A stretch of 64,000 nucleotides of DNA from Austropuccinia psidii. Its lineage: Eukaryota; Basidiomycota; Pucciniomycetes; Pucciniales; Sphaerophragmiaceae. Location of the stretch: assembly GCA_023105745.1 (NCBI GenBank), contig JALGQZ010000009.1, forward strand, positions 39,799,359-39,863,358. Direction: 5' to 3'. A program made the position numbers and the translations under genes. The first letter of the stretch is position 1, and every line of letters starts with the position of its first letter. This document shows, piece after piece, positions 23,850 through 36,719 of this stretch. The notes beneath the pieces were generated by a model that worked only from the letters and a program-made list of their open reading frames with translations, was not told the origin of the DNA and did not search any database.

Positions 23850-25425
23850 CAGTATCCCTTTATTCAGTAGGCTCCCAAAAACCATTGAATCTTTCCTTCT
23901 AAGGCTCTGTCCTCTATTGAAGATGGGGGATACATTTCATCATATAAATCCTGAACATTTTGAGTATTTGATTTGGGTCCTTTGATTTCTACTTCATAAG
24001 GATTGGATTTCAAACATTAATCCTTGCATATTCTTTTAAACTAGCTCTCAATAAAACTGGAAAGTACCAAAGGGTGTCAATTTTTATTTGTAAGTATTGA
24101 AAATGAATAAATTTGGTGTATGAATTGAGGAAGTATTCAAATATCACTAGCTTCCTGAAAAGAAAGATTTTTAACTATGTTAGAAGGTTTTCAGAAATGT
24201 ATTGGGGTTCTGGTCTAATAGGAGATGAATAAACTTTCTGAGAGGTGTAAAAAATCAAAATAATACATTCATTAGTAATCTGAAAAATAAAAAGAAGAAC
24301 TATCAAGTAAAAAATTCTTACTTCACTATTCCAATTAGAAAAATATATAATGAAAAACAAATTATTTCAAGATAACTTTCTCTAAAAATGAGAAGTGCTT
24401 CCTCACATAATGAAATAAGAAAGCTGAAAGTAAAAATTAAATTTTACAATTTGAGAAAGGAGAGTTGAAATGATTCCATGTTCTCTGGTTTGCAAAATGA
24501 AAAAAAGGAATACCTATTATTGAAGTACTTCCAAAGAATTTTTTATGTAAAATGTCATCTTGCACATATATGTTTTGGGAGGGTTGAGCCTTTTGTTTGA
24601 TTTAAAAAATCATAGACTAGATTCAAAGTTGATACAAATTTCTCATGGAATTTCAGGTTTTGCTGAAAATATGATTCCAGTTTTCCATTTTGGGAAATTA
24701 TTGAGTCATATTAAAATTATGTACCATCTAGTGCATCCAATAGCTTTTATATATCCATTGGGTAATGGTTGAGAGCTTGAAGAAAAGAAGATGATGAGAA
24801 TGTTTTCTTGGTTATAAAATTGAGATCCTCATGAGCTTCCAGGAAAATGATATGAGCCATGAATACCATTGAATTTATTCCTTCACTAAATGTCAGAACA
24901 ATAAACTTGATTTCTTGATAAATATGATTATTTACTCAGGAATTATTGGTTAATATTCGGTAAATGTTGAAGGGAACATCATATTGGTTATTCAAATGGA
25001 TCAACTGATTTTCAAATCAAATTACTTAATAATTACTCATTTAAAACAAGGTATAAAGTTATTTAAATTACATCTTGGTTAGGACTAATAAGATGGATTT
25101 TTAGCTAATTCTCTAGCTGAAGAGCTTACTTTTAATTGCGTGAAAAAAGTAATACTTCAGCTTTTGAAACAATAAATTTTGAAGGAAATACATTGATAAT
25201 ATTCTTCAAGTATGTTCCAAATGGAGTTTTGGTAAAAAATTATTAATATTTCTAATCTTATTGGATTGGAAAGTTGAAGAATTTCTCAGAGAAATTGTGA
25301 TTCAGTAGTACACAAGGGAGTATTGAAATAAGAAAATTGAATAGAAAAGAGCTTTTTTTAGTTTTTTTGAAAAATGTTTTTGGAAGAAGAAAAGAATTGG
25401 AATCAGTTAATTGGCCTAAAATCTT
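23850..25425. other. AT-rich stretch without recognisable gene
   Basis: I see no supported gene or repeat boundary until the LTR of element C begins at 25426. Confidence 0.55.
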
Positions 25426-27326
25426 TGTAAGATGTTTCCATGAAACTCTTAAAAGTATTACTATTATTCAAGAGTACTATGACTCTTCTTATGTAGTGTA
25501 ATAAATGAATTTATTATAACCACAATTAAATAAATAAATAAATAACTATGTCTTGTACTTGTTATACACTACTAGTGGCTATAAAAGTAAGCAGTAATTG
25601 TCTACTAGAATCAATTGGAAGAAGTATTAATAATAAGACTCATTAAAATAATATAAAATTGTTTTAGTGTATAGTATCTTTTGAAAAAATAATTATAAAT
25701 ATAATCCCACAAGAAAACTATTACTAAAGAAAAAATTTGAAAATTAAGTGGAAACACTCACTAATAACTCAATAATACCTTCAAAAGAATTGGAACAGTT
25801 ATTTTACAAATTAATTGTGGATTTAAAGGATTAAATTTGGTTTATAGCAGTAATAAAAAAATATGAAATTTAAAAACCTTTTGGAAATATTTTCATTCTA
25901 TTATTTAATGTCTTTATAATTCATTTGGAAAAATTTAACTCATACTCACGTGTTGTTACTAATGATATGATTGAATACTAGGATGATTTTGAAAAACAGA
26001 AAGGGTAGACCTCTTTTAAGTCAAAAACATCTCACAGAGGTATGCCATGGAGAAAAATAAAAATAAAAAAGAGTCAAAACCCATTAATCCTCTTTGGAGT
26101 ATTGGTTACATCACCTTTTGTCAAATAACAATATCATAATCACTTAATTTAGTCATTTTGCATAACTGCCAACCCATTTGGGGTTAAAAAAAACAAGGAA
26201 CAGCTGTCAATATTCCTTTATTTAAAAAAAATTAACTTCTCAAGGCTATCAATGTTATTGGAAATTTCATCACAGATGGTATTTTTGTGAATTTTTGAAG
26301 ATTCAGTGTTTCACATGGAATCATCAAAAATGGACTGTGAGTACAACTTTTAATTTTAATTATGAATTGAAAATTATTTCAGGGCTTTATATTAATTTTA
26401 CCTTTCTGAATTGCTCCTTAAAGGTTAAGAAAGATTGATTAAGAAATGTATTCTTAATGAATTTTTGCAGTTTTTACCTTATTTCTACATAGAAATGCAA
26501 ATAGCACAGTAATAGCTGGTTTCCATGAGGTAAATGCATGGATAATAGTGAAAAAAGGGTTTTAATTATTTGTTTAAGGTTTATCTTTGGAAAATTCTTA
26601 ATAATTGAAATGTTTTCAGAAGTCAGAGCCATTAATTACCTGCTTCTCATGTCAAAATAGCAGCTTATTTGCTATTTTCTTATGATTTAATGGGACTTTA
26701 ACTTGGAAAACAAGTTCCCAAGAGGTTTTGGAATACTAATTGGGCCATTATCAGAAATTAATAACAGCTTTAGAGCTATCCATAGTTCAGAGGCCTCAGA
26801 ATTTGGGTATGCTGGCTCCCTTCAATGTGTTTTGTTCCCCTTAGTTATTTTCATGTCAAAAATAGTAATTTTGGCTTAAATACTGACATCAACTATGGGT
26901 GCACCAAACCTTTATTTAAGAATACTGTATTTTAAATAGCCACAAACATGTATAGCACTAATCATGGTGCATATGTAATATGGGATTTCTCACATCTCCA
27001 TTATTTTGGCATTGAAGTGAGAAAGACAATTTTTTATGTTGTATTGATGATGTGGTGTTGAAGAATTTTAAATATTACCACCTCATAGAACTCATTCAAG
27101 CTAGTTCACTATATGGAGCTACTTTAGGTGAATATGTGTGTAGAATCCAAATCTGACCTTAAAGACATGGATTTACTTCCTCACAAAAAGGTTATTCATC
27201 TTTTCTTAAATGAAAAAGATTAAATTTTGGATAGATGCATGGCTTATGGGTTACGCATAGTTCATAATTCATTTAAATATCAATTTTGGCCTATTTGGGT
27301 GTGTAAAACTTCCCTCAAGACTCACA
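25426..27326 (-). repeat. 3' LTR of element C
   Basis: The plus strand starts tgtaagatgtttccatgaaactc and ends caagactcaca, matching the LTR ends of element D. It is about 70-75% similar by eye to the reverse complement of the solo LTR at 29781-41318. It holds an (aaat)n run near 25533. Confidence 0.82.
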
Positions 27327-27346
27327 TTACCTCCCACCAAAAAATG
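27327..27346 (-). promoter_or_regulatory. Polypurine tract of element C
   Basis: On the minus strand the sequence next to the LTR is ttttttggtgggaggtaa, the same design as in element D. Confidence 0.7.
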
Positions 27347-27539
27347 AAATCATACTACTATTTCATTAATGATTTCAAGAAGAAAGAAAATGCCCCAAAG
27401 GGGGTTAATTTCCACTGTACAAACTGTTCATATTACTCATATAAAGGAGCTAAAGCATATTTATAGGGATATTTAAGTTTTTGGCCTTTGTTCATGGTTA
27501 AATATGCTCAAACGTACATCTGAGTAATGTATGTCTGAT

Positions 27540-29780
27540 TCTGCCAGTGATTCATCTGCATGTACTGGGTTTCTAAATCTGACAAGATATTCTCTTTGAT
27601 TTTTAACCCCAAGTCTCCTTTCCTTGATGACTTCCTTTATGTTTTGTCTTCATTCTGTTCCACCAGTGGTAAAGTAAAATGAACTGGGTTCCTTAAAGGA
27701 AACAATTCTTTATCAGCTTTTTGATAAGCTTTAATCAAACTGACTGGGAAAGTGGAGAGTTTTTTTTTAATTCAACATAAAATTCCACTTGAACTGCATT
27801 GATTAAATGTAAGGCAAAAATAACAAAAGGTCCTAAATAATAATGTCGGAGTTTATTTGGGCCTTTTATATTATCAAAATTCAAGGTTGAAACTGGAATT
27901 AAGTCCCCTGCTCTTAAGTATGGTACTTTATGACTCTTGTCCCACTTCTCTTTTGCATATTTAAAAGCATCATTAATGCTTTGATTTTCATGATGTTTCA
28001 CTTTATCAAGAGTTACCTTGAATCTGGAAGCTGTAGGATCAATGTAAATCAAGTCTTTCCTCAGTGTATCTGTTGGGAGTCTCAGATTCCATCATTTTTC
28101 TAACATAGCATGAGTCTGATCTGTAGAACAATTAACTGATGTCTTATATGCCAGGTCTAATGCAGGTATTAAAGTAAACTAGTAATAGGTAAAGCAATCT
28201 GAATCACTGAGCTCTAAACCATAGGAACAGAATCTCATTATCATTTCTTCCAAAGTTTCAATAATTCTCTCTGCCAGCCCATCAGTTTGAGGATGGTATT
28301 CTGTAGAAAATGATAACTTGTTCCCAAACAATCTATGAAGTTTAGTCCAAAGTGCAAATTTGAAATTAGGATCTCTATCACTTATGATATTCTTAAATAA
28401 CCCTGTATGAGGAATAAATGTTCTCTGTAAAAGAATAGCTGTATCCATAGGAGTGTTATCTTTCTGAAATGGTAATAATATCTGCCTAAAATGATTAAGA
28501 AAGCAGTATAGCTCTTGTCACCATTTGTAGGAAGTGCTGTCACCAGATTCATGTGAACAAAATAGCAAGGGCATTTTGAATTCTGAATATGGATCATAAG
28601 TCCAAATTCATTGCCTGTTCTCCTGTTAGCGTTTTGGAATCTGTCACAAGTATGGATATACTAAATTGTTCCTTTTCTCCAAGATGGCCACCATTCACAG
28701 TTCTTTCAGAATGGGACGTTTTCCATATTTCATCCAGTGAGTTTACCAAAGCTGTGTCTCTAAAATCTTTATCCAGCAAGTATGTCAAAATATAGAAACT
28801 CTTGTCTTGTTTATATTAATCTCTGAATTATTTGAATAATCAAGCCTCAATGTCATTTATTTTTATTTATTCAAATTGGATCTGTGTTTCTGCTTATGAA
28901 GGTACAGAAGCTGGGTTATCAGGGGTATGGGCCAATTCCCACCTGCTCCGTCCATCAGCATTTTTGTGTATGTTTCCTGCCTTATGAGCTATTCTCATAT
29001 TTCCTCTACATTCTTGAATGGCGATTTGCCATCTCAAAACTTGACTGTTTGATGTTTTCATGTTCAGAAGATATTTTAATGCATCACAGTCAGTTATTAT
29101 TTCAAAAGCTCTTCCACCAAGATAATAGTGTAACTTCTCAAGTGCCCATACCAAGAATAAGCATTCCATTTGACTTTCACTATATCTGGATTCTGCCGGT
29201 TTGATCTGTCTTGAGATATAACAAACTTGACCTTCTGTTTGTTTTTAATATAGAATTTGGCCTTGATATAGAGCTGGTCCCAATTCATCTCCACATGCAT
29301 CAACAAAAAACTTGAAAGGTATATTCCAGTGAGGACTGAGAAGAAAAGGTGCTTCTTTGAGGCCTTCTTTATCTTCTCATATTGTGTAATTCTCCCTTCT
29401 TTCAGCTCAAATACTTTTCTTTGATCACAGAGTCTGTAGATTGACTTGTCTAGAATTGCAAAATATTTCAGATGTTCCCTATAGTAACTTGCAAATACAA
29501 GAAAAGACATCATTTCTTTTTTATTCTGAGATATAGCCTTAAGTAACACTGCTGCTAATTTATTGTTTTCAATACCCAAGCTAGATTCCCAAACTACTTA
29601 TCCAAGTGTTTTGAGTTTTTCAAACACAAAATTGCATTTTTTGAGTGAAGGCTTCATATTCACTTCTACAGCTTTTTCTAGTACTATTTTAAGTCTTTAA
29701 AGGTGCAAAGACCATTAGTCTGAAGATGCAATTATATTATCAATATAAATAATGAGCCATCCTTCAGAAAGTTCTGTGGG
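27540..29780 (-). pseudogene. pol: Element C pol fragment: RT, RNase H, integrase
   Basis: From 3' to 5' on the plus strand: a chromodomain-like tail (about 27540-27700), the integrase C-terminus (WDKSHKVPYLRAGDLI, STLNFDNIKGP), the core ([21 protein letters not shown]), a shortened zinc module, RNase H ([15 protein letters not shown], 29169-28894) and RT thumb to palm (29579-29097 and on to 29780). Compared with element D, about 150 bp are missing near 28700, removing the two His of the HHCC module. There are many stops and frameshifts. Confidence 0.85.
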
Positions 29781-31176
29781 TGTGAACCTTGATGTATACT
29801 TTACATACCAAATTTGGCCACAATTAATATTGAAATAAATTCTGAACTATGCATAACCCACAAATCATGTGTATATCCAAAATTCATTATTTTTTGTTTA
29901 AGAAAATATGAAGAGCTTTTTTGTGAGCATGTAGATTCATGGATTTAAGACCAGATTTGGATCCTACACAAATAATCACCTAGGGTATCTCCATATAGTG
30001 AACAAGCTTAAATTAACTCCATAACATGTTAATATGGAAAATACTCAAATAAAACATAAAAGAATTGTGAAAATTATTGTTTTTCCCAATTTCATGCTAA
30101 AATGATGGGAATGTGAGAAATTCCATGTTACAGATAAACTAATATTAGTGTTATGCATATTTGTGGCACTTCAAATTACAGTATTCTTAGACACAATTTT
30201 TGTGCACCCATAGTGGATATAAGTCTGAAACCGTGAATTACTATTTTTGATGTGAAAATAGCTAAGGGGGACAAAAGACATCAAAGAAAGCCAGGGTACC
30301 AGAATTAAGAGGCCTTTGAGGCATGGATAGCTCTAAATCTGTGAACTATGGCTGACAATGGTCCAATTATTATAATAAAACCTTTTGGGAAATTGGTCAC
30401 CAAGTTAAAATCTCATTAAATCATACGAAAATTGAAAATAAGCTGCTAAAGAGCAACTCTGACTCCTGTAACCATGTAAATTCTTGATTATTCTCAATTC
30501 ATAAGCCTTAAAAGAGTAACTTGAACCCTTTTTGGACTATTATGCATTAAGTTACCTCATCGCAACAAGCTATACTGTGCTATTTGCAATTATTTGTAGA
30601 AATAAGGTAAAAACTTCAAAAATTCATTAATAATACAATTCTTAGTAAATTTTTCTGAAGCCTTCAGTACCAATGAAGAGTATTGTTATCCATAAAGAAA
30701 CCAAAAAGAATTTTGATTTCCTATGTAAGATTCAAAGTTTTACTTACAGTCCATTTTTGACAATTCCATGTGAAACACTGAATTTTCAAAAATTCACAGA
30801 AAATACAACCTCTGATGAAATTTTCAGTGACATTAATAAATTTAATAAATTTATGTTTATTTTGAATTAAAATGAGATTTACAGCTGTTACTCCTTTTAT
30901 TCATAGATATAAATTGGTTGGTAGTCACATAAAAGACTTAAATAAGTAATTATGATAATCTATGTGACAAAAGATTATGCAATCAAGATTTCAAAAAGGA
31001 TAATTTCTTTCTCACTAGCTGGTTTTCTGTTTGCTACATAGCAGACCTCTGTGAGCTGTTTTTGACTTTAAAGAGGCCTCTTCTTGCTGTTTTTTCCAAA
31101 TCATCTTATTATCCAATTATACTTTCATTACAAACAAGTAAACTAAATTGTTCCCTTAAGTGTTTCAATCTTGCAG

Positions 31177-32599
31177 TGTCAGGCTGAGTCTATATTGAAG
31201 TGGTAATAAGAGTATTTACAACGAGAATTATGACTGTGACACGTAGAAAATTGATTTAAAATAAGGGTTTTGGATTTTTAAGATGATTTATAAGATAATT
31301 AAGGGGTTCTACTATTGGATTATAGTGGTGGTGAGCGCTACTGAGAACCCAGGGTGCAATCTTACCAGGTGGGTTACTATAATTAACTATATAATTATAC
31401 CTGTTTATTACCCAAGAGTAAAACTGTTTTGGACAGTTTACTACGTAGGGTATTCAAGAGCAGGATGAGGAGATGATTTTGGCTGTGAAAAGCCCTCCTT
31501 TTATGCTGAAATTGGGGTGGAAAGGGTACTAGACCTTTCCACGTAGAGGAAGTGAAGATTTTTTGCTTTCTGGTACTGGCTTGTGGTTTGCAAACAGCCT
31601 GTATAACCTGTATTGGGCTCAGATGTGGTTTTGAAACCACATCTGGGCGGTTTTCACCAATACAGGGTGAAAATTTTCATCTGGGGACCTCACAGCCTGA
31701 TTCTGACGTGTATGACACGTAGAATGCTGTACAGAAACTGTATGGGACCCCAGTATTGACTGACATATGAGGTATTGAAGTAAAAACATGCTTCTTTGTC
31801 TATTTGACACCTCATATTCATGGTTATGGGATATTATCCCATGGTAAGGCTGTATATGACAGCAGGTGGGATTTTGACCTTAAATCAGCTATAGCTTTGT
31901 CAATTCTTGAGATATCAACCTCAAAATTGGTTCGGTGTGTAGCCCTGTATGTTCTCTACACAATGGTACCTCATTCGATATGGGTATTGTTACATATGGC
32001 AAAGCTATCCCATGTACAAGATTTTTGTACATTTGCGTGTTTTGAGAAAAATGCTGTATTGAGCTTGTTTTCCCCATAACTTCTGCTGTAGTTGAGATAT
32101 GAGGAAATGGATGACACCATCAGATAGCCCTGATTGTGCTCTTTCCAAAAATACCCAACTTCAGGTATCCCACACTAAAACTGTAGAAGTTAGATGAGAG
32201 GTGAATGTTTTGTTCACCCTTATTTAGCCTGAAATTGACCATAACTCCAGTAATATTGGTGCTAGCTCAGTTTGGCTGGTACCATTGGATAGCCCTGGCT
32301 TAGAGATTCATTTTGAATACCCATTTGATGGGGTTAAGCCTCTCCCTCTAAATTTTAGATGAGAGGTCAAAATTAAGGTTTATGCTCAGCACTAACTTTG
32401 AGCAGGAATAACTTTTTTATTTCTTGTCCTATGGTGATGGGACTTATATTTTCAAAAAGAGGTGAGTTTTCTCTTTTGTTTGATACCTTTTGAGCTTATT
32501 TGGCTCAGCTCCATGTTTTGGTGGTATCTTGGCTATACCATTGGTTTATGGTATTTTGGCTGTCATGCTTGTGCTGTGGTTTTGAGTCACAGGCTGACA
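31177..32599 (-). repeat. 3' LTR of element B
   Basis: The plus strand starts tgtcaggctgagtc and ends cacaggctgaca. Compared with the other LTR it lacks a 16-bp stretch after tggttactataa. The small open frames in it (31395-31640, 31619-31810, 31804-32079) are repeated in the other LTR and are not supported as genes. Confidence 0.95.
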
Positions 32600-32620
32600 T
32601 ACCCTCCCTCTAAAAAAGGC
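32600..32620 (-). promoter_or_regulatory. Polypurine tract of element B
   Basis: The minus strand reads ttttttagagggagggta directly before the LTR. Confidence 0.85.
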
Positions 32621-32623
32621 TCA

Positions 32624-33715
32624 TCATTGATGAGACTGTTCAGTCCTCCTAGAGGCTCTGAATCTCCTTAAATGAAGGTTCCCATCTGGTATGGCATCCT
32701 CTGCCAACCATTTGTCTTTATCTGCTGTCTGGTTCTTAAATCTGACTAGGTATTGTCTTTGATGCTTCCCATTCAGTCTAATCTTCCTGGCCCTGATGAT
32801 CTTACTCACAGGTCCAGGGGAGTCTTCCACTTCCACTATCTCTTGTGGTGTGGGGTTCTTTCTCCTTGAGGGGAATTTGTCCTCCTCTGTCTGGAAGTAT
32901 GGTTTGACCAAACTGACTGGAAAGACTGGATGTTTCCTTGAAAATTCCTCAGTGCGTTTGACTTCCACTGCATTTTTTCCTATCAACTTAATGATAGTAA
33001 AAGGTCCTACAAATGAGTCTCTCATCTTTTTAGGTCCTTTGAGATTGTTGAAGTTCAGTGTAGACACTAGCACCTGGTCCCCTTCTTTGAAGTCAGGTTC
33101 CATATGTGATTTGTCCCACCTCTGCTTATTGTATTCTTTTGCCTCAGCTATGCATTTGGCAGCTGTGTCACAGGCCCTCTTCCACATATCATGGAAGTCT
33201 TTGGCTGTGGGATGGATGGTCAGAAGGCTTTTCTTCAAGTGATCCACAGGCAACAGGGGATTCCACCCTTTCTCTACCAAGGCAGGTGTTTTTCCTGTGG
33301 TGGAGTGCTGACTTGTGTTATAAGCCGGTTGGACAGCTGGTAAGAGGGTAACCCAATCATGGGTGTATCCCACATGGTCCTTGTATTCCATGCCATAGGC
33401 ACAGAATCTTCTGAGGATGTCCTCCATTGGTTGGATCATCCTTTCAGCTAGGCCATCTGTTTTTGGATGGTAAGCTGTGGAAAAAGCAAGTTTGGTACCA
33501 AGCATGTCATATAAGTTAGTCCAAAATTCAGATGTGAATCTTGGGTCCCTATCACTAATGATGATCTTAGGGACTCCACAGGTAGATATGATGTTATTAC
33601 AAAACAACAGAGCAGTATCCATGGCTGTGTCTTCTTTATGGCATGGTAGACACCTCATGCTCTTGCTGAACCTATCAACTATGATCAAACAGGCATTATA
33701 GTTTTCCTGGGACAA
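32624..33715 (-). pseudogene. pol: Element B integrase core and C-terminus
   Basis: The core has [15 protein letters not shown] (second Asp) and [14 protein letters not shown] (Glu). A DNA-binding tail follows ([48 protein letters not shown]). The last 60 residues ([20 protein letters not shown], then [11 protein letters not shown]) resemble a degenerate chromodomain. The first catalytic Asp is in the preceding frame (MDWVTGL), separated by a frameshift near 33700. Confidence 0.93.
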
Positions 33716-34571
33716 GTCCTGTTACCCAGTCCATGTTGATGGTTTCCAATGGGTGTTTGGGTTCTTCTATGTGTTGAAGCGACCCATACTTCTTCCCATG
33801 TTTCCTATTTGCCTTTTGGCATCTTTCACAAGTGTTGATGTATTCACTCAACTCTTGTTCCCACTTGGGCCACCAAGCTGTGCTTCCTACCCTCTCTTTG
33901 GTCCTGTCCTCACTCATGTGTCCCATATAGGGGCAGTCATGGCATTCTTGTAGGATCAATGAGATGTGGCCTCTGTCTACCACTGTGAGTGCACTTGTGT
34001 GCTTTTCTCTGTGGTAGAGCAGGCCATCTATAAGAAAAAACTTATTGTCCTTATAGGCCCTCAACCAGGGTTCTTCCAGCTGGGTTTCCACTTCTGGGCT
34101 CCTGTACTTTTGTTGAAGGAGTTGGATTAGTATGCTACACTGTTTGTGTTTGACATAAGACTTCTGTACCGCACTAAAAAATTCATTGTGCAGTTCTGAG
34201 GAACTTATTCCCAGTATGGGAGTTTCTGTCCCTTCTGAGTCAGTTTTCCCACTGTCAAGGGTACCACTTTCTGGTGCCCATTCAGAAAGTCTGCAGTTCT
34301 TCCTCCTATCTATTTCCATGAAATGGATAGGGATTTTTGCTGAAACCTCTGGGTCATAAGCTAGATTGCTTTTGACATTGTCCAGTGGCCATCTGCTCAG
34401 GCCATCTGCATTGGTATGGCTTTTACCTTCCTTGTATATGATGGTCATGTTCCCTCTATCCTCCTGGATAGCTATTTGCCATCTCAGCATATGTCTATTA
34501 GTAGTCTTCATGTTTAGTAAAGACTTCAAAGCTGTGCAGTCTGTGTAGAATTCAAAGACTGCACCCTCCAA
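33696..34571 (-). pseudogene. pol: Element B end of RNase H and integrase zinc module
   Basis: RNase H ends with [15 protein letters not shown] and [11 protein letters not shown]. The HHCC module is [16 protein letters not shown] followed by [16 protein letters not shown] holds the first integrase Asp. It shares its frame with the RT segment upstream, interrupted by a TAA at 34584-34586. A frameshift follows the VPG. Confidence 0.92.
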
Positions 34572-34586
34572 ATAATAATGGAGTTT

Positions 34587-35366
34587 TTATAGAGCCCAGA
34601 CTAGACATAGAAATTCTGTCTGGGTGGCCCCATACCTGGCTGCTGAATCTTTCAGCTGCCTGGAGATGTAACATATTACACCTTCTCTTGGTTCACCATC
34701 CACAATTTGTCTTTGGTGAAGGGCTGCTCCTAAGCCTTGGCTGCATGCTGCATCTATATATAGCTTGAATGGTAGTTCAAAGTCAGGTAAGATGAGTACT
34801 GGTGCATTGGTGAGTTCATATTTGATTCTCTCATATGCATCCCTCCTTTCCTGGGTTATTTCAAAAACTACATCTTTTGAACATAACTTGTATAAACTAC
34901 TAGTTATGTGTGCAAAAGTTTTGATATGGTTTCTATAGTAGCTAGCAAACCCAAGGAAAGATTGCATCTCTTTGATGTTCTTTGGTACTGGTTTTTGCAG
35001 TACTGCTGCTACTTTGTTCTGGTCAATTGCCAGACTAAGACCTGAGACTTTATTTCATAGAGCTAGTAACTCTTGTTGGCCAAAATTACACTTTTTGAGT
35101 GAAATTTTCAGATTAATGGGTATACATTTACTTAGAACTCTGTCTATGTATTGTACATGATCTTCCCATGTCTCTGAGTATATAATGATATCATCAATAT
35201 ATACTACCATCCAGCCTTCCATTATTTCTTCTTGAAATATGGTGTCCATCATCCTTTGGAAGTGGGCTGGTGCCTTCTTGATGCCAAATGGCATCCTGGT
35301 GTACTCATATATACCCATATGGCATATTATCCTGAGTAAATTCATGGAGTTTGGTTTAACTCCATT
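34587..35366 (-). pseudogene. pol: Element B RT palm/thumb and RNase H start
   Basis: IYEYTRMPFGIKKAPAHFQ, then the catalytic VVYIDDIIIYSE (about 35200-35165), [18 protein letters not shown], a TGA near 35053, then MQSFLGFASYYRNHIK and the RNase H start [20 protein letters not shown] with DSAARYGATQTEFLCLVWAL. The TAA at about 35364 stands where the family has a Gln codon. Confidence 0.92.
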
Positions 35367-36641
35367 TTAGTGGAAACCTTTCATACAATCCATTTTGGTT
35401 ATATATCTGGCCTTGGCCAGTTTATCTAACGCATGGGGTATCCTTGGTATAGGGTACCTGTCTGCTTTTGTGTAGTTATTCAGGGCTCTGAAGTCTCCAC
35501 ACAGTCTAGACTTGCCATCATTCCAGGTGATCAGGACAGGGGTGGTAATTTCCACTATTTCATTATGTCCAATCTTCCTGATGACATCCATATCCAGGAG
35601 TTCATTGATATGTTTCTCAATTCCTTTCCTGGTTTCCAGGCTTGCTGGATAAGGAGGTCTCCTCAGCATGGGTGGATAAGGCCTTTCCACATCCAGGTAT
35701 AGTTCTATATCATGGCCTTTGATCTTGCCTAATGGTTCTTCACCAATGGCAAATGCTGGTCTGTTCCTTCTCAGCATTTTCAGTAAGCTTAGTTTTTGTT
35801 TACTGGTGAGGGTAGTGCTAAACTGTCCCTCTCTGAATTCCTTCAGAAGTTCTTCAAGTGGATCTTGAGAAGATATTTGGTATATGTCAAGTGAAAATTT
35901 CTTCTCCTTGTTAGTACCAATGGTGATGTGCCTATTCTTACTGTTGTAAATGTCTATGCCATACATCCTCTGGTAATCTGTTCCCAGTAAAAATCCTTGG
36001 ATGTGGGCATCATTAAGCACTACAAACTCTGGGTTGAGTCTGATATTACCCTTCCTGTGTGGTATAATCATCTCTTTGATAATTGTCCCAATGGAAGTCA
36101 TCTTCCCTGATGCACTTTTAAAGTTCTTTGCCTTAGTGGGCAAGAGCTGTTTTTCCCAATTTGGGAAGTGGGTATCCAGATAATTCCTGGCTACTATGGA
36201 GCAGTGTGCTCCACTATCAATGATCAGTGGGTGCTGAGCATTGTCAATACAAACAGTCATTTTTGTGGCTGTCCCATGTATATATGCCATTCCTTTGATT
36301 GGTGTAACCAGGAATGTTTGTGCCTCTTGTGTGTGTTTGCACAAGTTCTTGTTAGCAGTGTCCTGTGGCATTCCTGCTTCCAACTGTATGTCCTGGATTT
36401 CCAGTGGGGTTTCCTCTTGATATTCCACTAGAAATTCCTCTCTTGGGTCTTGCTCATCCTCAGATGGTTCTCTGATGGCATCACCCATGGAGTCTGATTC
36501 AGAATCCTCTGTTGGAGGTTCTTCCTCAGGGACTTTCTCTATGGCATAGACTTTCTTCTTTGCCTTTGGACAGTTGTTGGCATAGTGGTCTGTTGAACCA
36601 CAATTGTGGCAAGAATTCTTCTTCTTAGCCACTTCTGCCAC
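35367..36641 (-). pseudogene. pol: Element B zinc knuckle, protease and start of RT
   Basis: The intact knuckle CHNCGSTDHYANNC starts 10 residues in. The protease motif is LIIDSGAHCSIVARNYLD with FLLGTDYQRMYGID further on. The RT fingers follow (PPYPASLETRKGIEKHINEL, VLITWNDGKSRLCGDFRALN, RYPIPRIPHALDKLAKARYI). The frame is the same as gag upstream, with a TAA at about 36719. Confidence 0.93.
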
Positions 36642-36719
36642 TCTTTCTCTGGGTTTGTCTTTAAACTCTACCCTGAGTGGTTGTTTCTCTTTGAAACTAC
36701 TGCTTCTATATGGGGTGAA

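Noticed and set aside
23850..23854. Target duplication for the A-type solo LTR at 21064-23849
   Set aside because: The flanks aagtc and cagta do not match, even when the end is shifted by two bases.
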